From: Salinarimonas sp.
GTDB taxonomy: Bacteria; Pseudomonadota; Alphaproteobacteria; Rhizobiales; Beijerinckiaceae
Direction of reading: 5' to 3'
Length of the DNA: 64,000 bases
Assembly (NCBI RefSeq): GCF_040111675.1
Contig: NZ_CP157794.1
Location: 124,001-188,000, forward strand
Below the pieces are notes generated by a model, which was not told the origin of the DNA, did no database searches, and was given only the letters and a program-made list of their open reading frames with translations. The position numbers and the translations under genes are program-made. Positions 36,486 to 46,043 of the stretch are shown here, piece after piece. Within the stretch, counting starts at the first letter, position 1, and every line of letters begins with the position of its first letter.

Positions 36486-37394
36486 ATGGTCGCCCGTCAA
36501 GCTCTGCATCCGAACGGCCCCACGCTCTCGCGGCTCGTCTGGGGTCCTTGGCGCGCCCTCGACGCGCCGGAGACCCGCACGCCTCAGGGGTTGCTTCGCA
36601 TGATCGAGACCTGCCTCGATCTCGGCATCACCAGCTTCGACCACGCCGACATCTACGGCCACTACGCCATCGAGGCGCTGTTCGGCGAGGCTCTGGCCCT
36701 GGCGCCGGCCCTGAAGAGCCGCATCGAGATCGTGACCAAGTGCGGCATCGCGCTGATCTCGCCGGCACGTCCCGGGCATCGCGTGAAGCATTACGATTCG
36801 AGCGCGGCCCATATCCGCGCCTCGGTCGAGCGCTCGCTCGCCAATCTCGGGGTCGAGCGCGTCGACGTGCTGCTGCTCCACCGCCCCGACCCGCTGCTCG
36901 ACGCCGACGAGGTCGCAGCCACGATGGAGGCGCTCGTCGCCGAGGGCAAGATCGGGCACGTGGGCGTGTCGAACTACACGGTCGAGCAGATGCGCCTCCT
37001 CGCCGCGCGTCTGTCGATCCCGCTCGTGACGAACCAGATCGAGCTCTCCGTGCTGCAGACCGAGGCGCTGACGAGCGGCGTGCTCGACCATCTCCAGGCG
37101 CAGCGCATGGCGCCGATGATCTGGTCGCCGCTCGGCGGCGGGCGCCTGTTCTCGAGCCCGCCGCAGGGCGCGTTCGCGCAGACCCTTGCGGCTCTCGCCG
37201 ACAGGTACGGCCTCTCCGGTCCCGGCCCGCTCGCCGTCGCCTGGCTGCTGCGGCTGCCCTCGAAGCCGGTTCCCGTGCTCGGCACGACGAGCGCCGCCCG
37301 GCTCGCGGATCTCGCCGCCGCGGACGGCGTGCGCATGGAGCTGCAGGACTGGTTCGCGCTGCTCGAAGCCGCAACGGGGCGCGCCGTTCCCTAG
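36486..37394 (+). CDS. Aldo/keto reductase, YdhF-like
   Basis: A 302-residue NADPH-dependent oxidoreductase of the aldo-keto reductase barrel. The catalytic tetrad is suggested by FDHADIYGHYAIE (Asp, Tyr), IVTKCGIAL (Lys) and LLLHRPDPLLD (His). The cofactor side includes VGVSNYTVEQM and VAWLLRLPSKPVPVLGTTS. The order and the N-terminus (LSRLVWGPWRAL) resemble E. coli YdhF. The ATG at 36486 has caggagagg a few bases upstream; a start at 36381 would add 35 residues with no homology feature. Substrate unknown. Confidence 0.9.
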   Translation: MVARQALHPNGPTLSRLVWGPWRALDAPETRTPQGLLRMIETCLDLGITSFDHADIYGHYAIEALFGEALALAPALKSRIEIVTKCGIALISPARPGHRVKHYDSSAAHIRASVERSLANLGVERVDVLLLHRPDPLLDADEVAATMEALVAEGKIGHVGVSNYTVEQMRLLAARLSIPLVTNQIELSVLQTEALTSGVLDHLQAQRMAPMIWSPLGGGRLFSSPPQGAFAQTLAALADRYGLSGPGPLAVAWLLRLPSKPVPVLGTTSAARLADLAAADGVRMELQDWFALLEAATGRAVP

Positions 37395-37403
37395 CTCGGC
37401 CGC

Positions 37404-37433
37404 CCGCGAGGCGCGGCGGCGGGCGCGCCTCGC
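37404..37433. terminator. Hairpin between convergent aldo-keto reductase and cfa
   Basis: A perfect 10-bp stem, cgcgaggcgc (37404-37413) with gcgcctcgcg (37424-37433), and a 10-base loop, sitting 10 bases after the reductase stop and 17 bases before the end of the convergent cfa gene. No clear T-run follows on either strand, so it may be a weak bidirectional terminator. Confidence 0.45.
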
Positions 37434-37449
37434 GAAGGATCGCCCCGCG

Positions 37450-38712
37450 TCATCCGGTCCGACGCCGCCCCTCCCGCCCGGTGCCGGCTTCGAGATCCGC
37501 CAGCATGCGCTCGCGCTCGGCGACGTAGTCGCGCGTGATCGGAACGACGTCGTTGCGGTGGGTGAGCTGCAGCTGGAAGACGACGAGATCCTCGAAGCGG
37601 AAGACCGCCTCGCAGCTCGCGAGATAGAACTCCCACATCCGGCAGAAGCGCTCGTCGTAGAGCCGCGCCGCCTCCTCGCGCCGGGCCAGGAAGCGCTCGC
37701 GCCAGACCTTCAAGGTCTCGGCGTAGTGCAGGCGCAGCACCTCGACGTCGGCGAGCCTGAGCCCCGAGCGCTCGATGGCGGGCATCATCTCGGACAGCGC
37801 CGGGATGTGGCCGCCGGGGAAGATGTAGCGCTTGATCCAGGGGTTGGTCGGCCCCGGCTCGCCCGTGGCGCCGATCGTGTGCAGCAGCATCACGCCGTCG
37901 CGGTCGAGGAGCCGCGCCGCGGTGTCGAAGAATTCCTGGTGATGCGCCGCGCCGACATGCTCGAACATGCCCACCGAGACGATGCGATCGAACGTGCCCT
38001 GGACGCGCCGGTAGTCCTCGAGCGCGATCTCGACCCGGTTGGCGAGGCCCTCGCGCGCGGCGCGCTCGCGGGCCATCTCGTGCTGCTCCGTGGAGAGCGT
38101 GACGCCGGTGACCCGACCCGCCCCCGCGACGCCGGCGAGATAAAGCGCGAGCCCGCCCCAGCCGCAGCCGATGTCGAGCACGCTCTGCCCGGGCTCGACC
38201 AGCAGCTTCGCGGCGACGTGGCGCTTCTTGGCCTGCTGCGCCTCGTCGAGCGTCATGTCCGGCCGGGCGAAATAGGCGCAGCTGTACTGCCGGTCGACGT
38301 CGAGGAAGAGGTCGTAGAGCCTGTGGTCGAGGTCGTAGTGGTGGTGCACGTTCTCGCGCGCCCGGCGCTCGCCGTTGCGCGAGAACAGAGCGAGCGCCGC
38401 CCGCCGCAGCTTCTTCATCAGCCGCGAGCCGAAGACGCCGCGCCCGCCCGGGCGCCCGCGCATCAGCAGCTCGAGCAGATCGTAGATCGTCCCGCGGTCG
38501 AGGACGATACGCCCGTCCATGATCAGCTCGCCGAGCTTCATCTCGGGATAGAGGACGAGCGCCCGCTCGGCGGCCTTGTCGGTAAAGCGCATCGTCACGT
38601 CGGGCTCGCCGAGGCCGTCGCCCGAGACGAAGCGGTTTCCCCCGGCGGTGACGACCTCGAGACGGCCGCCCCGCACGGCCATGTCGCAGAAGCGACGCAA
38701 CACAGGTTCCAT
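37450..38712 (-). CDS. cfa: Cyclopropane-fatty-acyl-phospholipid synthase
   Basis: A 420-residue SAM-dependent enzyme that methylenates the double bond of membrane unsaturated fatty acids. The SAM motif is VLDIGCGWGGLALYLA (about residues 183-198). Other family signatures are HHHYDLDHRLYDLFLDVDRQYSCAYF, GMFEHVG and KRYIFPGGHIPALSEM. The N-terminal domain (about 1-120) is the usual lipid-binding part. Length is slightly above the family norm. It starts 62 bases after the stop of purB on the same strand. Cyclopropane lipids usually accumulate under acid or stationary-phase stress. Confidence 0.93.
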   Translation of the reverse strand: MEPVLRRFCDMAVRGGRLEVVTAGGNRFVSGDGLGEPDVTMRFTDKAAERALVLYPEMKLGELIMDGRIVLDRGTIYDLLELLMRGRPGGRGVFGSRLMKKLRRAALALFSRNGERRARENVHHHYDLDHRLYDLFLDVDRQYSCAYFARPDMTLDEAQQAKKRHVAAKLLVEPGQSVLDIGCGWGGLALYLAGVAGAGRVTGVTLSTEQHEMARERAAREGLANRVEIALEDYRRVQGTFDRIVSVGMFEHVGAAHHQEFFDTAARLLDRDGVMLLHTIGATGEPGPTNPWIKRYIFPGGHIPALSEMMPAIERSGLRLADVEVLRLHYAETLKVWRERFLARREEAARLYDERFCRMWEFYLASCEAVFRFEDLVVFQLQLTHRNDVVPITRDYVAERERMLADLEAGTGREGRRRTG

Positions 38713-38773
38713 GGCATCCCCCGCGAAGGTTTGTCGCAGGACGCCAACGCGGGAGAATGCCGATCGGTTTCGA

Positions 38774-40087
38774 TTACTGCCGCGCTCGCTCGAAGACGCG
38801 CGCGAAGATCGTATCGACGTGCTTCAGATGATATCCCAGATCGAACAGCGCCTCGAGCTCCCCGTCCGTCAGCTTCGCCGAAACCTCCGGGTCCGCCTTC
38901 AGCAGCGTCAGGAAGTCCCCCTCGCCGCGCCAGACCGGCATGGCGTTGCGCTGGACGAGCGCATAGGCGTCCTCGCGGGAGACGCCCTTCTGGGTGAGCG
39001 CGAGCAGCACGCGCTGGGAGTGGATCAGCCCGCCGAGCCGATCGAGATTGGCCTGCATCCGCTCGGGATAGATCAGCAGCTTGTCGACGACGCCGGTGAG
39101 GCGGGCGAGCGCGAAGTCCAGCGTGATGGTGGCGTCCGGGCCGATCATGCGCTCGACGGAGGAATGCGAGATGTCGCGCTCGTGCCAGAGCGCCACGTTC
39201 TCCATGGCCGGGATGCAATAGGCGCGCACCATGCGGGCGAGGCCCGTGAGGTTCTCGGTCAGAACCGGGTTGCGCTTGTGGGGCATGGCCGAGGAGCCCT
39301 TCTGGCCGGCGGAGAAGTATTCCTCCGCCTCCAGCACCTCGGTGCGCTGCAGGTGGCGGATCTCGGTGGCGAGCCGCTCGATCGAGGAGGCGATCACGGC
39401 GAGCGTGGCGAAGAACATGGCGTGGCGGTCGCGGGGGATCACCTGCGTCGAGACCGGCTCCGGCGCGAGCCCGAGCTTCTCGGCGACGTACTCCTCCACC
39501 CGCGGGTCGATGTTGGCGAAGGTGCCGACGGCCCCCGAGATGGCGCAGGTGGCGATCTCGGCGCGGGCGGCCACGAGGCGGGCGCGGCAGCGGTCGAACT
39601 CGGCATAGGCCTGGGCGAGCTTCACGCCGAAGGTGGTCGGCTCGGCGTGGATGCCGTGCGAGCGGCCGATGGTCGGGGTCAGCTTGTGCTCGTGCGCGCG
39701 CCGCTCCAGCGCCGCGAGCAGCGCGTCGAGATCGGCCAGAAGGATGTCGGCGGCGCGGGTGAGCTGGACGGAGAGCGTCGTGTCGAGCACGTCGGACGAG
39801 GTCATGCCCTGGTGCACGAATCGCGCCTCGGGGCCGACGATCTCGGCGAGATGCGTGAGGAAGGCGATGACGTCGTGCTTGGTCTCGCGCTCGATGGCGT
39901 CGATGCGATCGACGTCGAAGGTCGCGGCCGAGCCCTTCTCCCAGATCACGTCCGCCGCTTCCCGAGGCACGATCCCGAGCTCCGCCATCGCCGAGGTGGC
40001 GTGCGCCTCGATCTCGAACCAGATCCGGAACTTGGCCTGCGGCTCCCAGAGCGCGGTCATCTCGGGGCGGGAATAGCGGGGAACCAT
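38774..40087 (-). CDS. purB: Adenylosuccinate lyase
   Basis: Acts twice in purine synthesis: cleaves SAICAR to AICAR and adenylosuccinate to AMP, releasing fumarate. The 437 residues show the fumarase/aspartase superfamily signature GSSAMPHKRNPVLTENL (catalytic Ser loop), the conserved TSSDVLDTTLSVQ and the histidine region IGRSHGIHAEPTTFG. It begins MVPRYSRPEMTALWEPQAKF, standard for alphaproteobacterial PurB. The gene upstream on the other strand (lptF) is divergent with 149 bases between the two starts. Confidence 0.97.
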   Translation of the reverse strand: MVPRYSRPEMTALWEPQAKFRIWFEIEAHATSAMAELGIVPREAADVIWEKGSAATFDVDRIDAIERETKHDVIAFLTHLAEIVGPEARFVHQGMTSSDVLDTTLSVQLTRAADILLADLDALLAALERRAHEHKLTPTIGRSHGIHAEPTTFGVKLAQAYAEFDRCRARLVAARAEIATCAISGAVGTFANIDPRVEEYVAEKLGLAPEPVSTQVIPRDRHAMFFATLAVIASSIERLATEIRHLQRTEVLEAEEYFSAGQKGSSAMPHKRNPVLTENLTGLARMVRAYCIPAMENVALWHERDISHSSVERMIGPDATITLDFALARLTGVVDKLLIYPERMQANLDRLGGLIHSQRVLLALTQKGVSREDAYALVQRNAMPVWRGEGDFLTLLKADPEVSAKLTDGELEALFDLGYHLKHVDTIFARVFERARQ

Positions 40088-40236
40088 GGCTGTCTTCCTG
40101 TCTGGGCGGCGCGAGGGAGCGCGTTAGCACGCGCGGGCGGGCGGGTGAAGCGGGCCCGTGCTCGCGCAGCTGTGTCCCGGCTGCGCTTGCGCGCGGCGCG
40201 AGACGGGTTTAGCGACGTCGGCGGAGCCATCGCCGC

Positions 40237-41400
40237 ATGACGCGCATCGAACGCTACATCTTCGGAACCGTGCTGTCCGCGTTCCTGACGATCCTCGTCG
40301 GGCTGACCGGAGTGATCTGGATCACGCAGGCGCTGCGGGAGCTCGACCTGATCACCGGCAAGGGCCAGACCTTCGTGGTCTTCCTGGTGGTGACCGCGCT
40401 CTCCCTGCCGGCCCTCGTCACCGTCATCGCACCGGTGGCCCTGTTCATCGCCGCGATCTATACGCTCAACAAGCTCAACGGCGATTCCGAATGGGTGGTG
40501 GCGGCGGCGGCCGGCATGTCGCCGGCGCGGCTGATGCGGCCCTTCGCGGTGCTCGGCGCCGGGGTCGCCGTGGTGATCGCGCTCAACACGCTGTGGCTGA
40601 TGCCGGCGAGCTTCGCCGAGCTGCGCACGCTGATCACGCAGATCCGTGCCGACTTCGTCGCCAACCTGGTGCGCGCCGGCCAGTTCACCGAGCTCGACCA
40701 GGGCATCACCTTCTCCTACCGCGACCGGGCGGGCGACGCGCTGCTCGGCATCTTCCTCCAGGATTCCCGCGACCCGCAGCGGGTCGTCGTCTACGTGGCC
40801 GAGCGCGGGCTGGTCGCGGAGAGCGACGGCGCCAGCTACCTGATCCTCGACAAGGGCAGCATCCACCGCCAGCAGGGCAGCCGCGGAGACGGCTCCATCG
40901 TCACCTTCGAGCGCTACGCCATCGACCTCGCCGCCTTCGGACCGGAGCAGGGCGCGATCCTCTACAAGCCGCGCGAGCAGTCGACGGCGGCTTTGTTCTC
41001 GCCGGACCCCGAGGATCCCTACTACAAGGTCGTGCCCGGACGCTTCCGCGCGGAGCTGCACGATCGCCTGACCAGCTGGCTCTACCCCCTCGCCGGCGTG
41101 GCGATCGCCTTCGCCGCGCTCGGCCAGGCGGTCACGACCCGGCAGGGGCGCGGCGCCGCGATCGGCGGCGCGATCCTCGCCATGGGGGCCGTGCGCGGGG
41201 CGGGTTTCGCCGCGACGAGCGCGGCGGTGGGCTCCGCAGGGGGTGTGATCCTGGTCTACGCCGTGCCGCTCGCGACGATCGCCGCCGGCCTCTGGGTGAT
41301 CCTGCGCCCGCAGCAGGCGTCCGCGCTCCACGCGCGGATCGACGCGTTGGCGCGGGTCGCGAGCCCCGCGCGGCTCGTCTCGTCCCTGCGGAGGCCGTGA
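40237..41400 (+). CDS. lptF: LPS export ABC transporter permease LptF
   Basis: A 387-residue inner-membrane subunit of the LptB2FG transporter that extracts lipopolysaccharide from the inner membrane. It has the YjgP/YjgQ pattern: helices at the N-terminus (YIFGTVLSAFLTILVGLTGVIWITQ), a coupling region in LNKLNGDSEWVVAAAAGMS, a large periplasmic beta-jellyroll (about residues 125-275) and three C-terminal helices. lptG follows after 2 bases, then lptD. The genes form one operon, reflecting their joint role in LPS export. Confidence 0.94.
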   Translation: MTRIERYIFGTVLSAFLTILVGLTGVIWITQALRELDLITGKGQTFVVFLVVTALSLPALVTVIAPVALFIAAIYTLNKLNGDSEWVVAAAAGMSPARLMRPFAVLGAGVAVVIALNTLWLMPASFAELRTLITQIRADFVANLVRAGQFTELDQGITFSYRDRAGDALLGIFLQDSRDPQRVVVYVAERGLVAESDGASYLILDKGSIHRQQGSRGDGSIVTFERYAIDLAAFGPEQGAILYKPREQSTAALFSPDPEDPYYKVVPGRFRAELHDRLTSWLYPLAGVAIAFAALGQAVTTRQGRGAAIGGAILAMGAVRGAGFAATSAAVGSAGGVILVYAVPLATIAAGLWVILRPQQASALHARIDALARVASPARLVSSLRRP

Positions 41401-41402
41401 GC

Positions 41403-42488
41403 ATGGTCGGCGCGACCTTCGGCGGCTACCTCGCCATACGCTTCGTGCGCACGATCCTCGGCGTCTTCCTGACGGTGTTCGTGCTGGTCTACGTGCTCGA
41501 CTTCGTCGAGGGGCTGCGTCAGGCGGGCGATGCGGAGAACGTCGGCGCCGCGGAGATGGCGCTCCTGTCGCTCCTGCGTACGCCGGCCGTGGCGGAGCAG
41601 GTGCTGCCGTTCGCGGTGCTGTTCGGGGCGATGATCACGCTCCTCAACCTGTCGCGCAAGCTCGAGCTGGTGGTGGCCAGGGCGTCCGGCGTCTCCGCCT
41701 GGCAGTTCCTCGCCCCGGGCGTCCTCGTCGCGGTGGTGATCGGGCTCTTCGCGGTCCTCGTCTACAACCCGCTCGCCTCGACCTTGAAGCAGCAGGCCAG
41801 CGCCTGGGAGGCGCAGCTCTTCGCGCGCCCTGAAGGGCTCGCCGCGAGCCGGAACGTCTGGATCCGGCAGCGCAGCCCCGAGGGGACGGCCATCATCCGG
41901 GCCGAGGGCGCCGTCGAGGGCTCGACGCGCGTGGCCCGCCTCACCGCCTTCGTCTTCGATCGGGAAGGGCGATTCGTCGAGCGCATCGAGGCGCGCGAGG
42001 GCATGCTGCGCGAGGGCTTCTGGGAGCTGACGGACGCGCGGGTGACCGCGCTCGACGTCGAGCCGCAGAGCTATGCGCGCTACCAGCTCGCCTCGAGCCT
42101 CGCGCCGGATCAGCTGCGTACCAGCTTCACGCCGCCCGATTCCGTGCCCTTCTGGGCGCTGGACGACATCGCCGAGTCGACGGAGCGCGCCGGCCTCGAC
42201 GCGACGCGCTACCGGCTTCAGCGCGAGGCCTTGATGGCGCGCCCGCTCCTGTTCGTCGCCATGATCCTGGTGGCGGCTTCCGTTTCCTTAAGATTCTTCC
42301 GGTTCGGTGGCGTGGGGCAGATGGTTCTGGGTGGCGTAGCGGCAGGATTCCTGCTTTATGTGGCGACGGAGCTGATGGAAGACCTCGGCGGATCGGGTCT
42401 GGTGGGGACCACCCTCGCCGCATGGTTTCCGGCAGCGGTAGGGAGTTTGCTGGGCGTGCTCGTGCTGTTGCACAAGGAGGACGGCTGA
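41403..42488 (+). CDS. lptG: LPS export ABC transporter permease LptG
   Basis: A 361-residue partner of LptF with the same architecture: N-terminal helices (FVRTILGVFLTVFVLVYVLDFVEGLRQ), the cytosolic coupling segment LNLSRKLELVVARASGVSAWQF, a periplasmic jellyroll (about 130-270) and C-terminal helices (MARPLLFVAMILVAASVSLRFF). The ATG at 41403 is chosen because it sits 2 bases after the lptF stop; the frame is open far upstream but only as a shadow of lptF. Its TGA shares one base with the lptD ATG at 42488. Confidence 0.93.
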   Translation: MVGATFGGYLAIRFVRTILGVFLTVFVLVYVLDFVEGLRQAGDAENVGAAEMALLSLLRTPAVAEQVLPFAVLFGAMITLLNLSRKLELVVARASGVSAWQFLAPGVLVAVVIGLFAVLVYNPLASTLKQQASAWEAQLFARPEGLAASRNVWIRQRSPEGTAIIRAEGAVEGSTRVARLTAFVFDREGRFVERIEAREGMLREGFWELTDARVTALDVEPQSYARYQLASSLAPDQLRTSFTPPDSVPFWALDDIAESTERAGLDATRYRLQREALMARPLLFVAMILVAASVSLRFFRFGGVGQMVLGGVAAGFLLYVATELMEDLGGSGLVGTTLAAWFPAAVGSLLGVLVLLHKEDG

Positions 42489-45004
42489 TGGCCGCCTTCC
42501 GGGCGCGCCGGCGCGGGACCGGGATGGGACGGGTGAAGTACGGAATCGCACGGCTGGCCCTGGCGACCGCCCTGGGGGCCGCTTTCCTGCACGGCCCCGT
42601 GCTGGCCCAGGGCACGCTCGCCGATTCGTTCGCGCAGGACGCCGCTGCCGATCCGAACGCCCGTCTTCTCGTCGAGGCCGACCAGATCGTCTACGACAAC
42701 GATCGCGACACGGTAGCGGCGGTCGGCAACGTCGAGATGAACTACGACGGCCGCACCCTGCAGGCCGATCGCGTCGTCTACGATCGCAATACCGGGCGCG
42801 TCTTCGCCCAGGGCAACGCGCGGCTCGTGCAGGCCGACGGCACGGTCGTGACCGGAGAGCGCTTCGAGCTCACCGAGGATTTCCGCTCCGGCTTCATCGA
42901 TTCCCTGCGCGTCGAGCAGACGGTCGTCGAGAACGGCCGCACGGCCACGGGTCGCTTCACCGCGCCGCGCGCGGAGCGGATCGAGGGCGAGCAGCTCGTC
43001 TTCGAGCGCGGCACCTACACGACCTGCGAGCCCTGCGCGCGCAATCCGCAACGCCCGCCGCTGTGGCAGGTCAAGGCGGCGCGGATCATCCATGACAACG
43101 AAGAGCGCACGATCTACTACGAGAACGCGACGCTCGAGTTCGCCGGCGTCCCGATCGCCTACGTGCCCTATTTCTGGTCCCCCGACCCGTCGGTGCGCCG
43201 CAAGACGGGTTTCCTGACCCCGACCGCGATCGTCTCCGAAAAGCTCGGCAACGGCGCGCGGGTGCCGTTCTTCATCAATCTCGCGCCCAACTACGACATC
43301 ACGCTGCGGCCGGCCTACCTGTCCCGGCAGGGCGTCCTGGGCGACGTGCAATGGCGCCACCGGCTGCTGACGGGCTCCTACTCGATCCGCGCCGTCGGCA
43401 TCTTCGAGAACGAGCCCGACGCCTTCAACCGGTCGAAGCCTCCGGAGGGGTACGACGACGCGCGCGGCATGATCGAGTCCGTCGCGCGCTTCACCATCAA
43501 TCCCCGCTGGAGCTTCGGCTGGGACATCACCCTTCTGTCGGACCGGTTCTTCCTGGAGGATTACGGTCTCGCCAGCGAGAACGTCACCTCGACCTACCGC
43601 AGCGAGGCGGTCTCGACCGTCTATCTCACCGGGCAGGGCGAGCGCTCGTTCTTCGACGCCCGCGCCTACTATTTCGAGGGGCTGTCCTCCGCCGACTTCC
43701 AGAAGCATCAGCCGGTGGTCCACCCGGTGGTGGATTACGACCGGCGATTCGCGGCGCCGGAACCGATCGGGGGAGAGCTCGGCCTCACGGCGAACCTCAC
43801 GAGCCTGACCCGCGAGGCGGCGCAGTTCCAGGGGCTGAACGGGAACGCTCGGACCGTCGTGACGCCGGGCCTCGCCGCCGACTACCGGACCTGCACCGTC
43901 TACGATCGCGACTGCCTGGCGCTCGGGCTGTCGGGCAGCTACACGCGCCTCACCACGCAGGCCAGCTGGCGGCGGCGCTTCGTCGACGGGATCGGCCAGG
44001 CCTGGACGCCTTTCGCCTATGCGCGCGCGGACGGGATCTGGTTCTCGCCGGACACGCAGGGCTTCGAGAACGCGAACATCCGCAGCTTCACCGGACGCGA
44101 CGACAGCTTCTACGGCCGCGTTATGCCGGCGATCGGCCTGGACTATCGCTTCCCGCTCGTCGGCTCGATCGCCGGCGGCACCCAGGTGATCGAGCCCATC
44201 GTGCAGGTGATCGCGCGGCCCGACGAGATCCATGCGGGCGAGTTCCCGAACGAGGACGCGCAGGGCCTCGTCTTCGACACCTCGACCCTGTTCGAGTGGG
44301 ACAAGTTCTCCGGCTTCGACCGCACCGAAGGCGGCGTGCGGGCGAATTACGGCGTTCAGTACACGTTCAACGGCGACAACGGCGTGTTCGTCCACGGCGT
44401 CTTCGGCCAGTCCGCGCAGCTCGCCGGCCGGAACTCGTTCCGCGAGGACGGGCTGGTCAATGCCGGCCTCTCGTCCGGGCTCGACCGGCGTTTCTCGGAT
44501 TACGTCGGGCGCCTGGAGTTCCGGCCGCATCAGGACCTGCGCTTCGGCGCACGGGCGCGCTTCGACCGGGAGGATTTCTCGATCGAGCGCCTCGAGGCCG
44601 ACATGGCGGGCCGGCTGGGGCCGCTGACCGGCTCCGTGCTCTACGCACGCTTCTCGCCGCAGCCGGAGCTCGGCAATTCGCGAGCGCGTGAGGGCGTCGT
44701 CGCGTCGGGCCGGCTGAACCTCGACGAGAACTGGTTCCTGTCGAGCGCCGTGACGCTCGATCTCGACAAGTACCGTCAGCAGGCGACCGGCGGGCTCAAC
44801 AGCCAGGCGATCGCGTCGTTGGCGGTCGGCGCGGGCTATGTCGACGAGTGCACGACGTTCACCGTGACGCTCACGTCGACCCCGGTGAGCGGCACGACCG
44901 GCGGCTCGCGCTACAACCGCACCCTCCTGGCGCGGCTCGAGCTGCTGACTCTGGGCGAGGTCGGCGTCTCGCAGGACCTCGACCAGCGCGACGGGCGCGA
45001 TTGA
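42488..45004 (+). CDS. lptD: LPS-assembly protein LptD
   Basis: An 838-residue outer-membrane beta-barrel that inserts LPS into the outer leaflet. A signal peptide (LALATALGAAFLHGPVLAQ) is followed by an OstA/LptA-like jellyroll (about residues 55-210; LLVEADQIVYDNDRDTVAAVGNVEM, ADRVVYDRNTGRVFAQGNARL), then the barrel with VPIAYVPYFWSPDPSVRRKTGFLTP. Cysteines occur near residues 180 (TCEPCARN), 470 and 790. The alphaproteobacterial protein does not need the E. coli disulfide pattern. Translation is coupled to lptG by a one-base overlap. The surA-type chaperone gene usual between lptD and pdxA is absent; pdxA follows after 3 bases. Confidence 0.95.
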   Translation: MAAFRARRRGTGMGRVKYGIARLALATALGAAFLHGPVLAQGTLADSFAQDAAADPNARLLVEADQIVYDNDRDTVAAVGNVEMNYDGRTLQADRVVYDRNTGRVFAQGNARLVQADGTVVTGERFELTEDFRSGFIDSLRVEQTVVENGRTATGRFTAPRAERIEGEQLVFERGTYTTCEPCARNPQRPPLWQVKAARIIHDNEERTIYYENATLEFAGVPIAYVPYFWSPDPSVRRKTGFLTPTAIVSEKLGNGARVPFFINLAPNYDITLRPAYLSRQGVLGDVQWRHRLLTGSYSIRAVGIFENEPDAFNRSKPPEGYDDARGMIESVARFTINPRWSFGWDITLLSDRFFLEDYGLASENVTSTYRSEAVSTVYLTGQGERSFFDARAYYFEGLSSADFQKHQPVVHPVVDYDRRFAAPEPIGGELGLTANLTSLTREAAQFQGLNGNARTVVTPGLAADYRTCTVYDRDCLALGLSGSYTRLTTQASWRRRFVDGIGQAWTPFAYARADGIWFSPDTQGFENANIRSFTGRDDSFYGRVMPAIGLDYRFPLVGSIAGGTQVIEPIVQVIARPDEIHAGEFPNEDAQGLVFDTSTLFEWDKFSGFDRTEGGVRANYGVQYTFNGDNGVFVHGVFGQSAQLAGRNSFREDGLVNAGLSSGLDRRFSDYVGRLEFRPHQDLRFGARARFDREDFSIERLEADMAGRLGPLTGSVLYARFSPQPELGNSRAREGVVASGRLNLDENWFLSSAVTLDLDKYRQQATGGLNSQAIASLAVGAGYVDECTTFTVTLTSTPVSGTTGGSRYNRTLLARLELLTLGEVGVSQDLDQRDGRD

Positions 45005-45007
45005 GCC

Positions 45008-46033
45008 ATGAGCGCGGCGCGTCCCGCTCCCCTCGCCCTCACCCTCGGGGACCCGGCCGGGATCGGCCCGGAGATCGCGCTCGCCGCATGGCGGGCGCGG
45101 GAGGCGCAGGCCCTGCCGCCCTTCGCGATCATCGCGGATCCCGCGCATCTGGAGCGCGTCGCCGCCGAGCTCGGCGCGCCGACGCCGGTGAAGGCCGTCG
45201 CGACCATCGAGGAGGCGCCGGCGACCTTCGCCCAGGCGCTTCCCGTGCTGCCGCTCGAGGCCCCGGTCTCTGCGACGCCCGGCCGGCCCGACAGCGCCAA
45301 CGCCGCCGCCGTGATCGAATCGATCGACCGCGCCGTCTCCCTGGCGCAGGCGGGGCGCGCCGGCGGCGTCGTCACCTGCCCCATCGCCAAGGCCGTGCTC
45401 TACGAAGCCGGGTTCGCGCATCCGGGCCACACGGAATATCTCGCGGCGCTCGCGGCGAAGCCCGGCGAGGCGCCGCCGCTCTCGGTGATGATGCTCTGGA
45501 GCGAGGGGCTCGCCGTGGTCCCGGTGACGGTGCACATCGCCCTCGCGGACGTGCCGGAGGCGCTGACGCGCGAACGCATCCTCGCCACGGCGCGGATCGT
45601 GGCGCACGACCTTCGCAGCCGCTTCGGCGTCGCCAAGCCGCGTCTCGCGCTCGCGGGTCTCAATCCGCATGCCGGCGAGAGCGGGGCCATGGGCCGCGAG
45701 GAGATCGAGATCATCGCGCCCGCCATCGCGACGCTGCGGGAAGAGGGGATCGACGCCACCGGGCCCCATCCGGCGGACACGCTGTTCCACGCGCGCGCCC
45801 GGTCGACCTACGACGCCGCGCTCGCGATGTATCACGACCAGGCGCTCGTCCCGATCAAGACCATCGCCTTCGACGAGGCGGTGAACGTCACGCTCGGCCT
45901 GCCCTTCGTGCGCACCTCGCCGGATCACGGCACGGCCTTCGACATCGCGGGGAAGGGGATGGCGCGGCCCGACAGCCTGATCGCCGCGATCCGGCTCGCC
46001 GGGCGGCTCGCGGCGCGCGAGCGCGCGGCATGA
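45008..46033 (+). CDS. pdxA: 4-hydroxythreonine-4-phosphate dehydrogenase
   Basis: A pyridoxal-phosphate (vitamin B6) biosynthesis enzyme that oxidises 4-phosphohydroxythreonine with NAD. The 341 residues match Pdx[20 protein letters not shown] at the N-terminus, the metal-binding [93 protein letters not shown] near the end. Metal ligands are His residues in these motifs. It follows lptD after 3 bases and precedes rsmA after 10 bases, an ordinary arrangement in this group. Confidence 0.97.
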   Translation: MSAARPAPLALTLGDPAGIGPEIALAAWRAREAQALPPFAIIADPAHLERVAAELGAPTPVKAVATIEEAPATFAQALPVLPLEAPVSATPGRPDSANAAAVIESIDRAVSLAQAGRAGGVVTCPIAKAVLYEAGFAHPGHTEYLAALAAKPGEAPPLSVMMLWSEGLAVVPVTVHIALADVPEALTRERILATARIVAHDLRSRFGVAKPRLALAGLNPHAGESGAMGREEIEIIAPAIATLREEGIDATGPHPADTLFHARARSTYDAALAMYHDQALVPIKTIAFDEAVNVTLGLPFVRTSPDHGTAFDIAGKGMARPDSLIAAIRLAGRLAARERAA

Positions 46034-46043
46034 GCGCGGCCCC

